The notes under the pieces: generated by a model
The model's database searches: none
Told to the model about the DNA's origin: nothing
The model's input: only the letters and a program-made list of their open reading frames with translations
Made by a program: the position numbers and the translations under genes
In this document: positions 1-9,063 of the stretch, piece after piece
Numbering within the stretch: position 1 is the first letter of the stretch
How the letters are laid out: every line of letters starts with the position of its first letter
Source of the DNA: Thermohalobaculum sp039180675
Lineage (GTDB): Bacteria; Pseudomonadota; Alphaproteobacteria; Rhodobacterales; Rhodobacteraceae
Direction: 5' to 3'
Length of the DNA stretch: 64,000 bases
Assembly (NCBI GenBank): GCA_039180675.1
Contig: JBCDDC010000023.1
Span: 10,085 to 74,084 of the forward strand

Positions 1-2
1 AG

Positions 3-560
3 GCTGTTGCCGGCAAGGCGCGGGACGTCATCGGCGAGGAGCTTGGCCATACCGAGAAGGACCGGTTCGATTTCTGCTGGATCGTCGACTTCCCGATGTA
101 CGAGTACGACGAGGAGACCAAGACCCTCGATTTCTCGCACAACCCGTTCTCGATGCCCCAGGGCGGCATGGAGGCGCTGGAGACGCAAGACCCGCTGGGA
201 GTGCTGGGATATCAATACGATATCGTCTGCAACGGGGTTGAGCTTTCCTCCGGCGCGATCCGGAACCACAAGCCCGAGATCATGTACAAGGCCTTCGAGA
301 TCGTTGGCCATGACAAGGCCTTCGTCGATGCGAATTTCGGCGGGATGATCAACGCCTTCAAGTACGGCGCACCACCCCATGGCGGGATCGCGCCCGGCAT
401 CGACCGGATCGTCATGCTGCTGGCGGATGCGGAGAATATCCGCGAGGTCATCATGTTCCCGATGAACCAGCGCGCCGAGGACCTGATGATGCAGGCGCCA
501 TCGACACCGACCAACGAACAGCTCCGCGAACTGGGCCTCAGACTGATCCCGCAGGACTGA
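3..560 (+). CDS. aspS: Aspartate--tRNA ligase, C-terminal part (5' end outside window)
   Basis: This is the C-terminal 185 residues of a class II aspartyl-tRNA synthetase, which charges tRNA-Asp with aspartate in the cytoplasm. The frame is open from base 3 and ends in TGA at 558-560. Visible family features are the WIVDFPMYE stretch, the GGAIRNH-like segment SSGAIRNH, and class II motif 3 as GIAPGIDRIVMLL, whose Arg contacts ATP. The tail LRELGLRL is typical of AspRS. The start and the anticodon-binding domain lie upstream of the window. The identification is firm; whether it is discriminating or not cannot be judged from this fragment. Confidence 0.97.
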   Translation, partial: AVAGKARDVIGEELGHTEKDRFDFCWIVDFPMYEYDEETKTLDFSHNPFSMPQGGMEALETQDPLGVLGYQYDIVCNGVELSSGAIRNHKPEIMYKAFEIVGHDKAFVDANFGGMINAFKYGAPPHGGIAPGIDRIVMLLADAENIREVIMFPMNQRAEDLMMQAPSTPTNEQLRELGLRLIPQD

Positions 561-742
561 GATCGGGATTTGTCGCGAAAAATCGCGCGCACCAGATTTT
601 TCGCAATCCTGAGACCGGACAAAGCCGGACTTGAGATCGCGCGAAATAGACAAAACGCGATTTTCTTCGAACTGGCGGTCTTGCCGCGGATAATCCAAGA
701 ATGAGACACTCGGGTATTCGTTGATCCATTCTGGAGGGCGCC

Positions 743-1846
743 GTGATGACCGGCCTCGTCTATCTCGACATCGCGATCGGTGTTGTCTTCCTGCTTCTGG
801 TCTTCAGTCTTTTCGCCAGTGCCATACAGGAGGTGATCTCCGGGATCACCGGCTGGCGGGGCAACAATCTCCGCCGCGGGGTGCGTTGGCTGATCGAGGG
901 AACCAGCGATGCGGACAAACAGGAAGATTTCAACGCCATCTGGAACTCGCCGCTTATCGAAAGCCTTCACGGACCGGGCTCGCAATTCTCGCTCCTGCTG
1001 CAAGGATCGGAGACCAAACGCGCGCCGTCCTACATCCCGCCAGAGGTCTTCGCCCGGGTGGTCTGGACCATCGTGGCGAAGGAGCGGGACATCACGGAGC
1101 TGAATGCGGATGCGATTTCAGAACTGGAGACGTCAGACAAGGTCCTCCATCAGCGCCTTGCCGCCGTCCTCCGCGGTCTGGAAGGCGGGGCCGAGGAAGC
1201 CGAGGCTGCGATTGCCAGATGGTATGACACCGCCATGGCGCGGATCAGCGGCTGGTATGTGCGCAACACACGGATGGTCCTGTTCTGGATCGGGCTGGCC
1301 CTCGCCGTGTTCACCAATACAGACCCGATCCGGTATGCAGGCGAGCTCCGCCAGAACGAAGCGCTCCGCCAGGAAGTGGTCGCGAAGGCAGAGCAGATCG
1401 CCGCGCTGAAGGATCTCGATGCCGTGCGGATGCAGCTTGGTGCAGAGGAGCCCGAGACACCGCCAGAGGATCTCAGCACGCTGACCGAGCAGGTGAAAAT
1501 GCAAGCCGAGAAGCTGGCCGGGGAGTTGAACGACATCGAAGCCAGCGGCGGCTGGGCACATTGTGGCGCCTACAACCCCGCGTCTGGTGGTTCGGTGGAG
1601 CAGGGTGAGTTCTCCTTCGCCTGCTTCAAAGCCACGGTGTTTCGCAGTGAGGACATTGCGAACTACGCACCGGGCAAGACGATCCCGAACCCGCTGTTCG
1701 GCTGGCTCCTGCTCTCCTTCGGGGTCATGCTGGGGGCGCAGTTCTGGTTCGACTTGTTGAAGCGCTTCGTCTCGATCCGTTCCGCAGGCGTGTCGCTGGG
1801 CAGGAAAGCCAACGACGGGAAACCGAACCAGACCACCAACCAGTGA
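743..1846 (+). CDS. Conserved hypothetical membrane protein, three predicted TM segments
   Basis: This 367-residue protein has no function I can assign. It has a hydrophobic segment at residues ~4-27, a second at ~177-195 and a third at ~316-335. A charged, helix-prone stretch (~200-260, with LRQNEALRQEVV and EQVKMQAEKLAGEL) lies between the last two and may form a coiled coil. A GGAGG ribosome binding site at 733-737 serves either GTG 743 or the adjacent ATG 746; the second gives the better spacing. It stands alone between aspS and an acetyltransferase gene. Related proteins of unknown role occur in proteobacteria and cyanobacteria as far as I recall. Confidence 0.75.
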   Translation: MMTGLVYLDIAIGVVFLLLVFSLFASAIQEVISGITGWRGNNLRRGVRWLIEGTSDADKQEDFNAIWNSPLIESLHGPGSQFSLLLQGSETKRAPSYIPPEVFARVVWTIVAKERDITELNADAISELETSDKVLHQRLAAVLRGLEGGAEEAEAAIARWYDTAMARISGWYVRNTRMVLFWIGLALAVFTNTDPIRYAGELRQNEALRQEVVAKAEQIAALKDLDAVRMQLGAEEPETPPEDLSTLTEQVKMQAEKLAGELNDIEASGGWAHCGAYNPASGGSVEQGEFSFACFKATVFRSEDIANYAPGKTIPNPLFGWLLLSFGVMLGAQFWFDLLKRFVSIRSAGVSLGRKANDGKPNQTTNQ

Positions 1847-1900
1847 TGGACAACCGCCGCGGATGGGGCATGCTCCGCTCGACTGGAGAATCGACACGAC

Positions 1901-2614
1901 ATGACCCATACGAACCATCTCGGCCAGCCGGTCGGCGCCCCGGTGCTTGGCTGGTCCCAGCCCCCGCGCCCGGGCGATCTGACGCTGGAAGGCAGGTTTT
2001 GCCGCCTGGAGCGGCTGGCAGAGCGTCACGGGCCCGATCTGTTCGAGGCGCTGTCGGACGATGCCGAGGGCCGCGTCTTCACCTACATGCCGAACGGGCC
2101 GTTCGAGACGCTCGACGCCTATATGGCCTGGCTCAGGGCCGAGAAGGACTGCCCCGACCCGCTGCAATTCGCGATCCTGGTCAATGGCAAGGCGGTTGGC
2201 ACGGCCTCCTACCTGCGCATCGACCCGAATGCGGGATCCATCGAAGTCGGCTACATTACCTTCTCCCCGCGTCTCCAGCGCACCCCGGCGGCGACGGAGG
2301 CGATGTTTCTGATGATGAAATGGGCCTTCGAGGCCGGGTACCGCCGCTATGAGTGGAAGTGCAACGCGCTCAACGCCCCGTCGCGCAGTGCGGCCATGCG
2401 GCTCGGCCTCTCCTATGAAGGCGTGTTCCGGCAGGCGACCATCGTCAAGGGCCACAACCGCGACACCGCCTGGTATGCCGCGATCGACAGCGAATGGCCC
2501 TTGCTGAACGCGGCATTCGAGAGATGGTTGTCAGAGGAGAATTTCGACCAGCAAGGCCTTCAGCGGCAGTCTCTGAGTGCGCTGACCGAGCCCGTCCTTG
2601 TCAGAAAAGGATAG
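1901..2614 (+). CDS. GNAT family N-acetyltransferase, RimJ/RimL type
   Basis: This 237-residue protein resembles RimJ/RimL-type GNAT enzymes, which move an acetyl group from acetyl-CoA to an amine. The N-terminal part has the LTLEGRFCRLERL opening of that group, then the beta strand IEVGYITF before the acetyl-CoA pyrophosphate loop region. The segment YEWKCNALNAPSRSAAMRLGL matches the usual (W/K)C(x)xxNxxSxxAAxrLGF pattern, shown here only in part. The long N-terminus with VLGWSQPPRP is also seen in RimJ-like fungal and bacterial relatives. The substrate is unknown. Its stop lies just upstream of the nitroreductase start (spacing 4 bases), so the two are probably cotranscribed. Confidence 0.85.
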   Translation: MTHTNHLGQPVGAPVLGWSQPPRPGDLTLEGRFCRLERLAERHGPDLFEALSDDAEGRVFTYMPNGPFETLDAYMAWLRAEKDCPDPLQFAILVNGKAVGTASYLRIDPNAGSIEVGYITFSPRLQRTPAATEAMFLMMKWAFEAGYRRYEWKCNALNAPSRSAAMRLGLSYEGVFRQATIVKGHNRDTAWYAAIDSEWPLLNAAFERWLSEENFDQQGLQRQSLSALTEPVLVRKG

Positions 2615-2618
2615 AGAC

Positions 2619-3191
2619 ATGCTGACCCCCTCCCCCGCCGCGCTGGAGTTTCTGAGCAAACGCCGCTCGGTCACCGCCAAGACGCTGAAGAGCCCCGGAC
2701 CCGATCGCGCGCAGATCGGGGAGTTGCTGGAAATCGCCTCACGGGTGCCGGATCACGGGAAACTGGAGCCCTGGCGCTTCGTCGTGATCGAGCCGGAGGC
2801 ACAGGCCCGCTATCGCGACGCGGCTTTGACCCGGCTCGAGGCTCTGGGCCAGGACGAGACCGCGCGCGACAAGGCCGCCGTGATCCTGAGCCATGGCGTG
2901 CCGATCGTGGCGGTGATCTTCTCGCCGAAACCGTCGCAGAAGATCCCGCTCTGGGAACAGGAGATGGCGGCGGCCTGTGTCTGCCTGAGCCTCGTCAATG
3001 CGGGGCTCGCCGCTGGATGGGGGGCAAACTGGCTCTCCGGCCCGCTGTGCCGGGACGACGTGTTCCTGACCGGGACCCTGGGTTGTGTAGAAGGGGAATG
3101 GGTGCCGGGCTTCATCCACCTCGGCACCCCGCAGATCGCACCTGCCGAGCGCGACCGGCCCGACACCGAAGCGCTGACCACGTGGCTCTGA
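2619..3191 (+). CDS. Nitroreductase family protein (YdjA-like)
   Basis: This 190-residue protein belongs to the FMN-dependent nitroreductase family, of the small YdjA-like type, which reduces nitro compounds or quinones with NAD(P)H. The N-terminal RRSVTAKTL and VPDHGKLEPWRF correspond to the FMN-binding Arg/Ser region and the family PDHGxLxPWRF motif. GAGWG-like AAGWGANWLSGP near residue 135-145 is the second flavin contact. ATG 2619 was chosen over the upstream in-frame TTG at 2598 because AAAGGA lies 7 bases ahead of it. The gene overlaps the start of the following EI24 gene by 10 bases. Confidence 0.88.
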   Translation: MLTPSPAALEFLSKRRSVTAKTLKSPGPDRAQIGELLEIASRVPDHGKLEPWRFVVIEPEAQARYRDAALTRLEALGQDETARDKAAVILSHGVPIVAVIFSPKPSQKIPLWEQEMAAACVCLSLVNAGLAAGWGANWLSGPLCRDDVFLTGTLGCVEGEWVPGFIHLGTPQIAPAERDRPDTEALTTWL

Positions 3192-3883
3192 TCGGGGACC
3201 TCCTGAAGGCGATCGGCCAGTTGAGCGACCGGCGGTTTCTCGGCGTCCTGCTGACCGCCCTCGGCATCACCATCGCGCTTCTCTTCAGCGTCGCGGCCGG
3301 GGCGGCCTGGGCGGTTGGTTTTCTGCCCGATCCGCTCTTCTCCCTGCCCTGGATCGGAGATGTGAGCCTGCCGCTCACCGGCCTGCAGGGGCTTGCGATC
3401 GGCGGCGTGCTGCTCGCCTCCAGCTTCCTGATGTTCCCGGTGGCGGCGATCTTCGTCGGCCTCTTCCTCGACCGGATCGCCGATGCGGTGGAGGATCGCC
3501 ACTACCCCGCGCAGAAGGCAGCGCGCAGCCCGAGCCTGATCGAGGGGCTGAAGGACGGGCTCGGTTTCGCCGGGGTGATGATCCTCGCCAATCTCGCGGC
3601 GCTGATCCTCTATGCGATGCTCTTCTGGCTCGGCCCGGTGAACGTGCTGATCTTCTGGGCGATGAACGGGTACCTGCTGGGGCGGGAGTTCTTCCAGATG
3701 GTGGCGATCCGCCATCTGCCGCTGGAGCAGGCAGCGGCGCTGCGCAAGCGCAACAGGTTCCGGATCTGGCTCGCGGGCACGCTGATGGCGGTGCCGCTGA
3801 CGATCCCGGTCCTGAACCTGATCATCCCGATCCTGGGGGTTGCGACCGTCACCCACCAGTATCACCGCCTGGCCCGGACCTGA
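3182..3883 (+). CDS. EI24 domain membrane protein (CysZ-like)
   Basis: The 233-residue product is a multi-pass inner-membrane protein of the EI24/CysZ family. Hydrophobic segments are visible at about residues 14-40, 60-90, 120-150 and 185-225, and the family-like NGYLLGREFF sits near residue 160. CysZ imports sulfate in enterobacteria, but many alphaproteobacterial members have no proven role, so sulfate transport is only a possibility. The start was set at GTG 3182 because homologous sequence begins there. The reading frame stays open back to 3017 inside the nitroreductase gene, but that part encodes an Arg-rich shadow sequence. Confidence 0.8.
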   Translation: MALIGDLLKAIGQLSDRRFLGVLLTALGITIALLFSVAAGAAWAVGFLPDPLFSLPWIGDVSLPLTGLQGLAIGGVLLASSFLMFPVAAIFVGLFLDRIADAVEDRHYPAQKAARSPSLIEGLKDGLGFAGVMILANLAALILYAMLFWLGPVNVLIFWAMNGYLLGREFFQMVAIRHLPLEQAAALRKRNRFRIWLAGTLMAVPLTIPVLNLIIPILGVATVTHQYHRLART

Positions 3884-3945
3884 GCACCCGACGCCCAAGC
3901 CCGCAGCCGCGATCGGCCCGGACGGGGCGATCGCGGGGATCTTGC

Positions 3946-3965
3946 ATCGCCCGCTTGCGGGCGAT
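3946..3965. terminator. Hairpin between convergent genes
   Basis: An 8-bp perfect stem (ATCGCCCG / CGGGCGAT) with a CTTG loop lies between the ends of the EI24 gene and the minus-strand DUF1467 gene. It has no T tract on either side, so it could be a weak bidirectional terminator or just a stable hairpin. Confidence 0.45.
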
Positions 3966-3974
3966 TCCGCCAGG

Positions 3975-4247
3975 CTAGCGCTGGCTCGGGGGCACCACGA
4001 TCGAAAGGTCGCTGAGCGAGACCAGACGGTATTCGATCACCGAATAGACGATGGCGAAGACCACTATCGTCACCGCCGTGGTCAGAAGCGCCTTGAAGCG
4101 CAGTTTCGCGTCCACCGGCGCGCTCGCCGGGGTGCCGGGCACGATCTTTCCGTCCTCCGCCTGGCTCTTCTGCCAGAGCGGATTGACCATATAGAAGACC
4201 ATCGCCCAGATGACCGCGAACAGGACCATGGCCGAGGTGATCGACAT
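3975..4247 (-). CDS. DUF1467 family small membrane protein
   Basis: This 90-residue protein fits DUF1467, a small alphaproteobacterial membrane protein family of unknown function. It starts with a hydrophobic helix (residues ~3-22), has the family-type NPLWQKSQAE loop region and a second helix at ~53-73. The start is at ATG 4247, preceded by GGAGG inside the end of mce; the frame continues upstream but only as a shadow of mce. It lies one base after the mce stop, so the two are translated from one message. The persistent mce-DUF1467 pairing does not by itself show a function. Confidence 0.85.
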   Translation of the reverse strand: MSITSAMVLFAVIWAMVFYMVNPLWQKSQAEDGKIVPGTPASAPVDAKLRFKALLTTAVTIVVFAIVYSVIEYRLVSLSDLSIVVPPSQR

Positions 4248-4248
4248 C

Positions 4249-4653
<405 letters not shown>

Positions 4654-4750
4654 GCAAAACTCCTTCCCGGTTGCCCCCGCTTAGCCGGGCGGGCCGGGCC
4701 GGGCAAGGCCGTCTGCGTCGCAGTCTAGGTTTTCGCCCGCCCCCGGACTA

Positions 4751-5023
4751 TCAGCGCTCCCGCCCCGGGCTGCTGGAGCCCCGGAAGGCGCCCTGCTCGA
4801 TCCGGTCAGGGTTCACGCCGCGCAGCGGCACGCCGAGGATGCGCCGCGGCAGCACGGCCCGCCTGGTGTCAGGTTCGAAATCCCTCCGCGGCTGGAAATC
4901 CGAGCGCTGCTGGGAGAAGATCGCGTCCAGCCGCTCCTGCTGATCGTCCACCGGGCTCTGGGCGCGGGCCTCGAGCCCGAAGGCGAGCGTGATGGCAAAA
5001 CCGATCGCGAGCAGAGGTTTCAT
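4751..5023 (-). CDS. Small secreted protein, paralogue of the gene at 5201-5470
   Basis: This 90-residue protein has a Sec-type signal peptide (MKPLLAIGFAITLAFG, likely cleaved after EARA). The mature part begins QSPVDDQQERLDAIFSQQRS and then becomes rich in Arg, Pro and Asp. The segment QQERLDAIFSQQRS matches QRAKLDNIIAQERS of the protein encoded just upstream, so the two look like diverged tandem duplicates. No Cys or enzymatic motif is present. It is probably periplasmic; the function is unknown. Confidence 0.7.
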   Translation of the reverse strand: MKPLLAIGFAITLAFGLEARAQSPVDDQQERLDAIFSQQRSDFQPRRDFEPDTRRAVLPRRILGVPLRGVNPDRIEQGAFRGSSSPGRER

Positions 5024-5098
5024 CGGGGGGTCTCCTTGCGGCGGGGGCGCGCCCGTTTTGCGTCACATAATCGATATGGGTGCAAACGAACAGAGAGA

Positions 5099-5123
5099 AG
5101 GCGCAGGAACGGGTCCTGCGCCT
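5099..5123 (-). terminator. Perfect 10-bp hairpin after the 5201-5470 gene
   Basis: A 10-bp perfect inverted repeat (AGGCGCAGGA / TCCTGCGCCT) with a 5-base loop lies 78 bases beyond the stop of the minus-strand gene at 5201-5470 and before the next gene. A pyrimidine-rich TCTCTCTG run follows it on the minus strand. This suggests a terminator or attenuator that separates the two paralogues. Confidence 0.55.
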
Positions 5124-5200
5124 CTCACTTGCTGGTCGGGAGGGGAAGGATCGCTGGCCCGGGATGGGCCAACCCCAACTGGCTGGATCCGTCAAATTCC

Positions 5201-5470
5201 TCAGCGGCCAGCGCGGCCGTTGGAGCCGAAGACCCGCACGCCGTCATGGCCCTTGGAGTCGCCGGAGCTGAAGCTGAAATCGCCGAAAGTGCGCGAGAAG
5301 AAGTTGCCGGACCGGTCCGAGCTGACCTGCCGGGTCTCACCCTTCGAGCTGCGCTCCTGCGCGATGATGTTGTCGAGCTTGGCACGCTGGTTGACGACGG
5401 TGCTTTCGGCCTGCGCAACTCCGGTCAGTGCGGTTGCTGCAATGGCGGTGGCTACAATGAGCTTTTTCAT
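5201..5470 (-). CDS. Small secreted protein, paralogue of the gene at 4751-5023
   Basis: This 89-residue protein starts with a clear signal peptide (MKKLIVATAIAATALTG, likely cut after AQA). The mature chain begins ESTVVNQRAKLDNIIAQERS and continues as a Ser/Gly/Phe/Asp-rich low-complexity region (FFSRTFGDFSFSSGDSKG). ATG 5470 was chosen because the signal peptide starts there and GGAG precedes it; the open frame extends further upstream without coding character. It shares the QxxLDxIxxQxRS motif with the following gene. Function unknown, probably periplasmic. Confidence 0.72.
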   Translation of the reverse strand: MKKLIVATAIAATALTGVAQAESTVVNQRAKLDNIIAQERSSKGETRQVSSDRSGNFFSRTFGDFSFSSGDSKGHDGVRVFGSNGRAGR

Positions 5471-5596
5471 GACGATCTCCTGTTCGGGTCTCTGTGTCTG
5501 AACAGCAGATGGGCAGCCGCCGCTTGGATAACAATCAACTCCAGCGCACAGGTCTGTGAAACAGATTTCAACAATCACTGGGGCGGTTTAGGGCGC

Positions 5597-8500
5597 TCAG
5601 AACTCCTCGACATGGCAGACGCCGGGGGCCGCCTTAATCGCGCCCCGCATCTCCGGGCCCAGCATCCAGGTGCCGGGCAGCGCGATCTCGACCTCGCTGC
5701 CATGCTCCTCGGCATCGAAGACCAGATGGACCGGCCCCTGCCCCTTCAGCCGCTTGGCCGCTGGCGCCTGAAGCCGCGCCTTGATCGAGGGCATCGCCTC
5801 CGGTCCGTCGATATAGACGCGCAGGCCTATGGTGCCCGCATCCTCGACCACATCGTCGATATGCTGGGCACCGCGCAGCATGAGACGCCCGCCTTCCTCG
5901 TCCATCTCCACATGGAGGACGAGGTTGGTGCCGGGGATCAGCTTGTCCTCCGCCTCCGCCAGCACGTCGGAGAAGGCCATCACCTCATAAGCGCCCGATA
6001 TATCGGAAAAGCCGATGAAGGCGAAGCGGGTGCCGCGCGCGGATTTGCGGTACTGGATCGCGGCCAACGTGCCCGCGATCCGCCCCGCCCCGCCCCGGCT
6101 GGCAAAGGCCTGGTGGCTGAGGATCCGCTTGCGCATGAGCGCGCCCTCGTAATCCTGCAGCGGGTGACCGGAGAGGTAGAAGCCGATGGCCGCGTGCTCC
6201 TCACGCAGGCGATCGGTGGGCAGCCAGTCCTCGGACCGCGAGAGCCGGGGCGGCGGCAGGGCCTCGTCATCGCCACCGAAGAGCGAGACCTGGGAGGAGC
6301 GTTTCTCCTCATGGGTCGCTGCGGAATAATCGACCAAGGCGTCGATCGAGTCGAACACGCGGCGCCGGTTCGACTCCAACCCATCGAACGCGCCGGCACG
6401 GGCCAGCATCTCCATCGGGCGTTTGCCGATTGACTTGAGATCTACCCGGCGGGCGAAGTCGAAAAGACTGGCATAGGGGCCATCTGCACGGCCCGCGACG
6501 ATCATCTGCATCGCCTCGGTGCCGACATTCTTCAGCGCGCCGAGGGCATAGAGGATCTGCCCGTCCTTCACCGTGAACTTGGACTCAGAGCCATTCACGC
6601 AGGGTGGCGCGATTGGGATCTCCATCCGCCGGGCCTCTTGGACGAAGATGTTCAACTTTTCCGTGAGATGCAGGTCGAGGTTCATGACGGCGGCCATGAA
6701 CTCCACCGGGTGGTTCGCCTTCAGCCAGGCGGTCTGGTAGCTGACCAGCGCGTAGGCGGCCGCGTGGGATTTGTTGAAGCCGTAATTGGCGAACTTGTCG
6801 AGGAGGTTCCAGACCTCATCTGCCTTCCTAGCCTCGACCCCGTTCTCCTTGGCGCCCTTCAGGAATTTGGGTTTCTCGGCATCCATCGCCTCCTGAATCT
6901 TCTTGCCCATGGCACGACGGAGCATATCGGCGCCGCCGAGGGAGTAGTTCGCCATGACCTGGGCGATCTGCATCACCTGTTCCTGATAGACGATGATGCC
7001 CTGGGTCTCGTCGAGCAGCGGGTCGATCAGGGGGTGAATGGATTCGCGCGGCTCGCGGTTGTTCTTAACGTTGCAGAATTTCGGGATGTTCTCCATCGGG
7101 CCCGGGCGGTAGAGGGCGACGAGTGCCACGATGTCCTCTAGACAGGTCGGCTGCATCTGCTCGAGCGCCGAGCGCATGCCCGCCGATTCCACCTGGAAAA
7201 CGCCGATCGTCTTGGCGCTGCCATAGAGGTCGTAGGTCGCCTTGTCCTCGAGATCGATGGTCGAGATATCGAGATCGACCCCGCGCAGTTTCAGAAGATC
7301 GACGGCGTTCTGGATCACGGTCAGGGTCTTGAGCCCGAGGAAGTCGAACTTCACCAACCCCGCCGGTTCGACCCATTTCATGTTGTACTGGGTCGCGGGC
7401 ATGTCGGAGCGCGGGTCCTGGTAGAGGGGCACCAGTTCGACCAGCGGTCGGTCGCCGATCACCACACCGGCGGCGTGCGTGGAGGCGTTGCGTAGCAGCC
7501 CTTCGACCTTCTCGGCGATATCCAGCATCGTGGCGACGACTTCCTCGCGCCTAGCCTCCTCCTCGATCCGGGGCTCTTCCTTACGGGCCTTGGCGATGGA
7601 GACGGGTTTGACGCCCTCCACCGGGATCAGTTTCGAGATCCGGTCGGCGGCGGAGTAGGACATCTGGAGGACCCGGCCGACGTCGCGGACGGCAGCCTTG
7701 GAGAGCAATCCGCCGAAGGTGATGATCTGGGCCACCCGGTCGCGGCCGTATTTCTCCTGCACATACTGGATCACCTCCTCGCGCCGGTCCTGGCAGAAGT
7801 CGATGTCGAAATCGGGCATCGAGATCCGCTCGGGGTTCAGGAAGCGCTCGAACAGGAGGTTGTAGCGGAGCGGGTCGAGGTCGGTGATGGTGAGCGCGTA
7901 GGCGACAAGCGAGCCCGCGCCGGAGCCCCGCCCGGGGCCGACGGGGATGTCCTGCGCCTTCGCCCACTGGATGAAATCGGCGACGATCAGGAAGTAGCCG
8001 GGGAAGCCCATGCCCTCGATGACGCCAAGCTCGAATTCGAGGCGTTGCTCGTATTCCTCGACCGGGGCCGCGGGGTCGATGATGGCAAGGCGCTCCTTGA
8101 GCCCGTCGCGTGACTGGCGGCGAAGCTCCTCGACCTCGTCATCGGCGAACTTCGGCAGGATCGGGTCGTGGCAGCGCGGGCGGATGGCGCAGCGGCGAGC
8201 GATTTCCACCGTGTTTTCAATCGCCTCAGGCAGGTCGCTGAAAAGCGTCACCATCTGATCCTGCGATTTGAGATAGTGCTCCGGTGTCAACATCCGCCGG
8301 TCGCTCTCGTTCACATAACGGCTGTCGCCGATGCAGAGGAGCGCGTCATGCGCCTCGAACATTTCGGGCCTGTCGAAGAAGACCTCGTTGGTGGCGACAA
8401 GCGGCAGTTCGAGATCGTAGGCGAGGTCGATGAGGCCCGGTTCGGTCGCCTCCTCCTCGGGCGTGCGCAGCGTGCCGTCGCGGCCGTGGCGCTGAAGCTC

Positions 8501-9019
8501 GATGTAGAGCCTATCCGGAAACGCGGCCGCGAGGCGTTGTGCGAGCGCCTGCGCCTCGGCGCGCTTACCGAGGGCGATGAGTCGGCCAAGCGGCCCCTTC
8601 GCGGCCCCGGTCAGGCAGATCACGCCCTCTGCATGCGCCTCCAACGCCGCCAGGGGCACATGCGGTGCAGCCCCAGTATCGGTGTCGAGGAAGGCGCTGG
8701 AGGTCAGCGCCATCAGGTTGCGCCAGCCGGCCTCGTTCTGCGCGTAGAGGGCGAGCGGCATGGGCGGCAGCGTCTTCTCGCCCGGGCGCGCCTCGACGAC
8801 CTGAACCGCGAGTTGCAGGCCGAGGATCGGCTGGACACCCGCCTTTGCCGCCGTCTCGGCAAACTCCAGCGCGCCGAAGAGGTTATTGGTGTCGCAGATC
8901 GCGATGGCCGGCATGCCGAGGTCGGCGGCCAGCCCGGGCAGTTTCTTGGCGTGGATCGCCCCCTCTAGAAGCGAGTAGGCGGAGTGACAGCGGAGGTGGA
9001 TGAATCGCGGCTCGGTCAT
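5597..9019 (-). CDS. dnaE: DNA polymerase III subunit alpha
   Basis: This 1140-residue protein is the replicative polymerase subunit of the DnaE1 type. The N-terminal PHP domain begins with FIHLRCHSAYSLLEGA. The palm domain shows GPGRGSGAGS followed by PDFDIDF at residues 402-408, whose Asp residues bind catalytic magnesium. Further on come the helix-hairpin-helix region (GFNKSHAAAYALVSYQTAWL) and the C-terminal OB-fold (RIAGTLAAIQYRKSARG). The length is slightly below the 1160 of E. coli. It stands alone, with 44 bases to the upstream VPLPA-CTERM gene on the same strand. Confidence 0.98.
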   Translation of the reverse strand: MTEPRFIHLRCHSAYSLLEGAIHAKKLPGLAADLGMPAIAICDTNNLFGALEFAETAAKAGVQPILGLQLAVQVVEARPGEKTLPPMPLALYAQNEAGWRNLMALTSSAFLDTDTGAAPHVPLAALEAHAEGVICLTGAAKGPLGRLIALGKRAEAQALAQRLAAAFPDRLYIELQRHGRDGTLRTPEEEATEPGLIDLAYDLELPLVATNEVFFDRPEMFEAHDALLCIGDSRYVNESDRRMLTPEHYLKSQDQMVTLFSDLPEAIENTVEIARRCAIRPRCHDPILPKFADDEVEELRRQSRDGLKERLAIIDPAAPVEEYEQRLEFELGVIEGMGFPGYFLIVADFIQWAKAQDIPVGPGRGSGAGSLVAYALTITDLDPLRYNLLFERFLNPERISMPDFDIDFCQDRREEVIQYVQEKYGRDRVAQIITFGGLLSKAAVRDVGRVLQMSYSAADRISKLIPVEGVKPVSIAKARKEEPRIEEEARREEVVATMLDIAEKVEGLLRNASTHAAGVVIGDRPLVELVPLYQDPRSDMPATQYNMKWVEPAGLVKFDFLGLKTLTVIQNAVDLLKLRGVDLDISTIDLEDKATYDLYGSAKTIGVFQVESAGMRSALEQMQPTCLEDIVALVALYRPGPMENIPKFCNVKNNREPRESIHPLIDPLLDETQGIIVYQEQVMQIAQVMANYSLGGADMLRRAMGKKIQEAMDAEKPKFLKGAKENGVEARKADEVWNLLDKFANYGFNKSHAAAYALVSYQTAWLKANHPVEFMAAVMNLDLHLTEKLNIFVQEARRMEIPIAPPCVNGSESKFTVKDGQILYALGALKNVGTEAMQMIVAGRADGPYASLFDFARRVDLKSIGKRPMEMLARAGAFDGLESNRRRVFDSIDALVDYSAATHEEKRSSQVSLFGGDDEALPPPRLSRSEDWLPTDRLREEHAAIGFYLSGHPLQDYEGALMRKRILSHQAFASRGGAGRIAGTLAAIQYRKSARGTRFAFIGFSDISGAYEVMAFSDVLAEAEDKLIPGTNLVLHVEMDEEGGRLMLRGAQHIDDVVEDAGTIGLRVYIDGPEAMPSIKARLQAPAAKRLKGQGPVHLVFDAEEHGSEVEIALPGTWMLGPEMRGAIKAAPGVCHVEEF

Positions 9020-9063
9020 GGGCGGAGGCTACGCGCCCCGCCCCGCCGATTGCCAGCGATTTG

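Noticed and set aside
1133..2455. Long minus-strand open frame (440 codons)
   Set aside because: It lies opposite the membrane protein and GNAT genes, its translation is rich in Arg/His/Pro with no domain, and it is a shadow of high-GC coding sequence.
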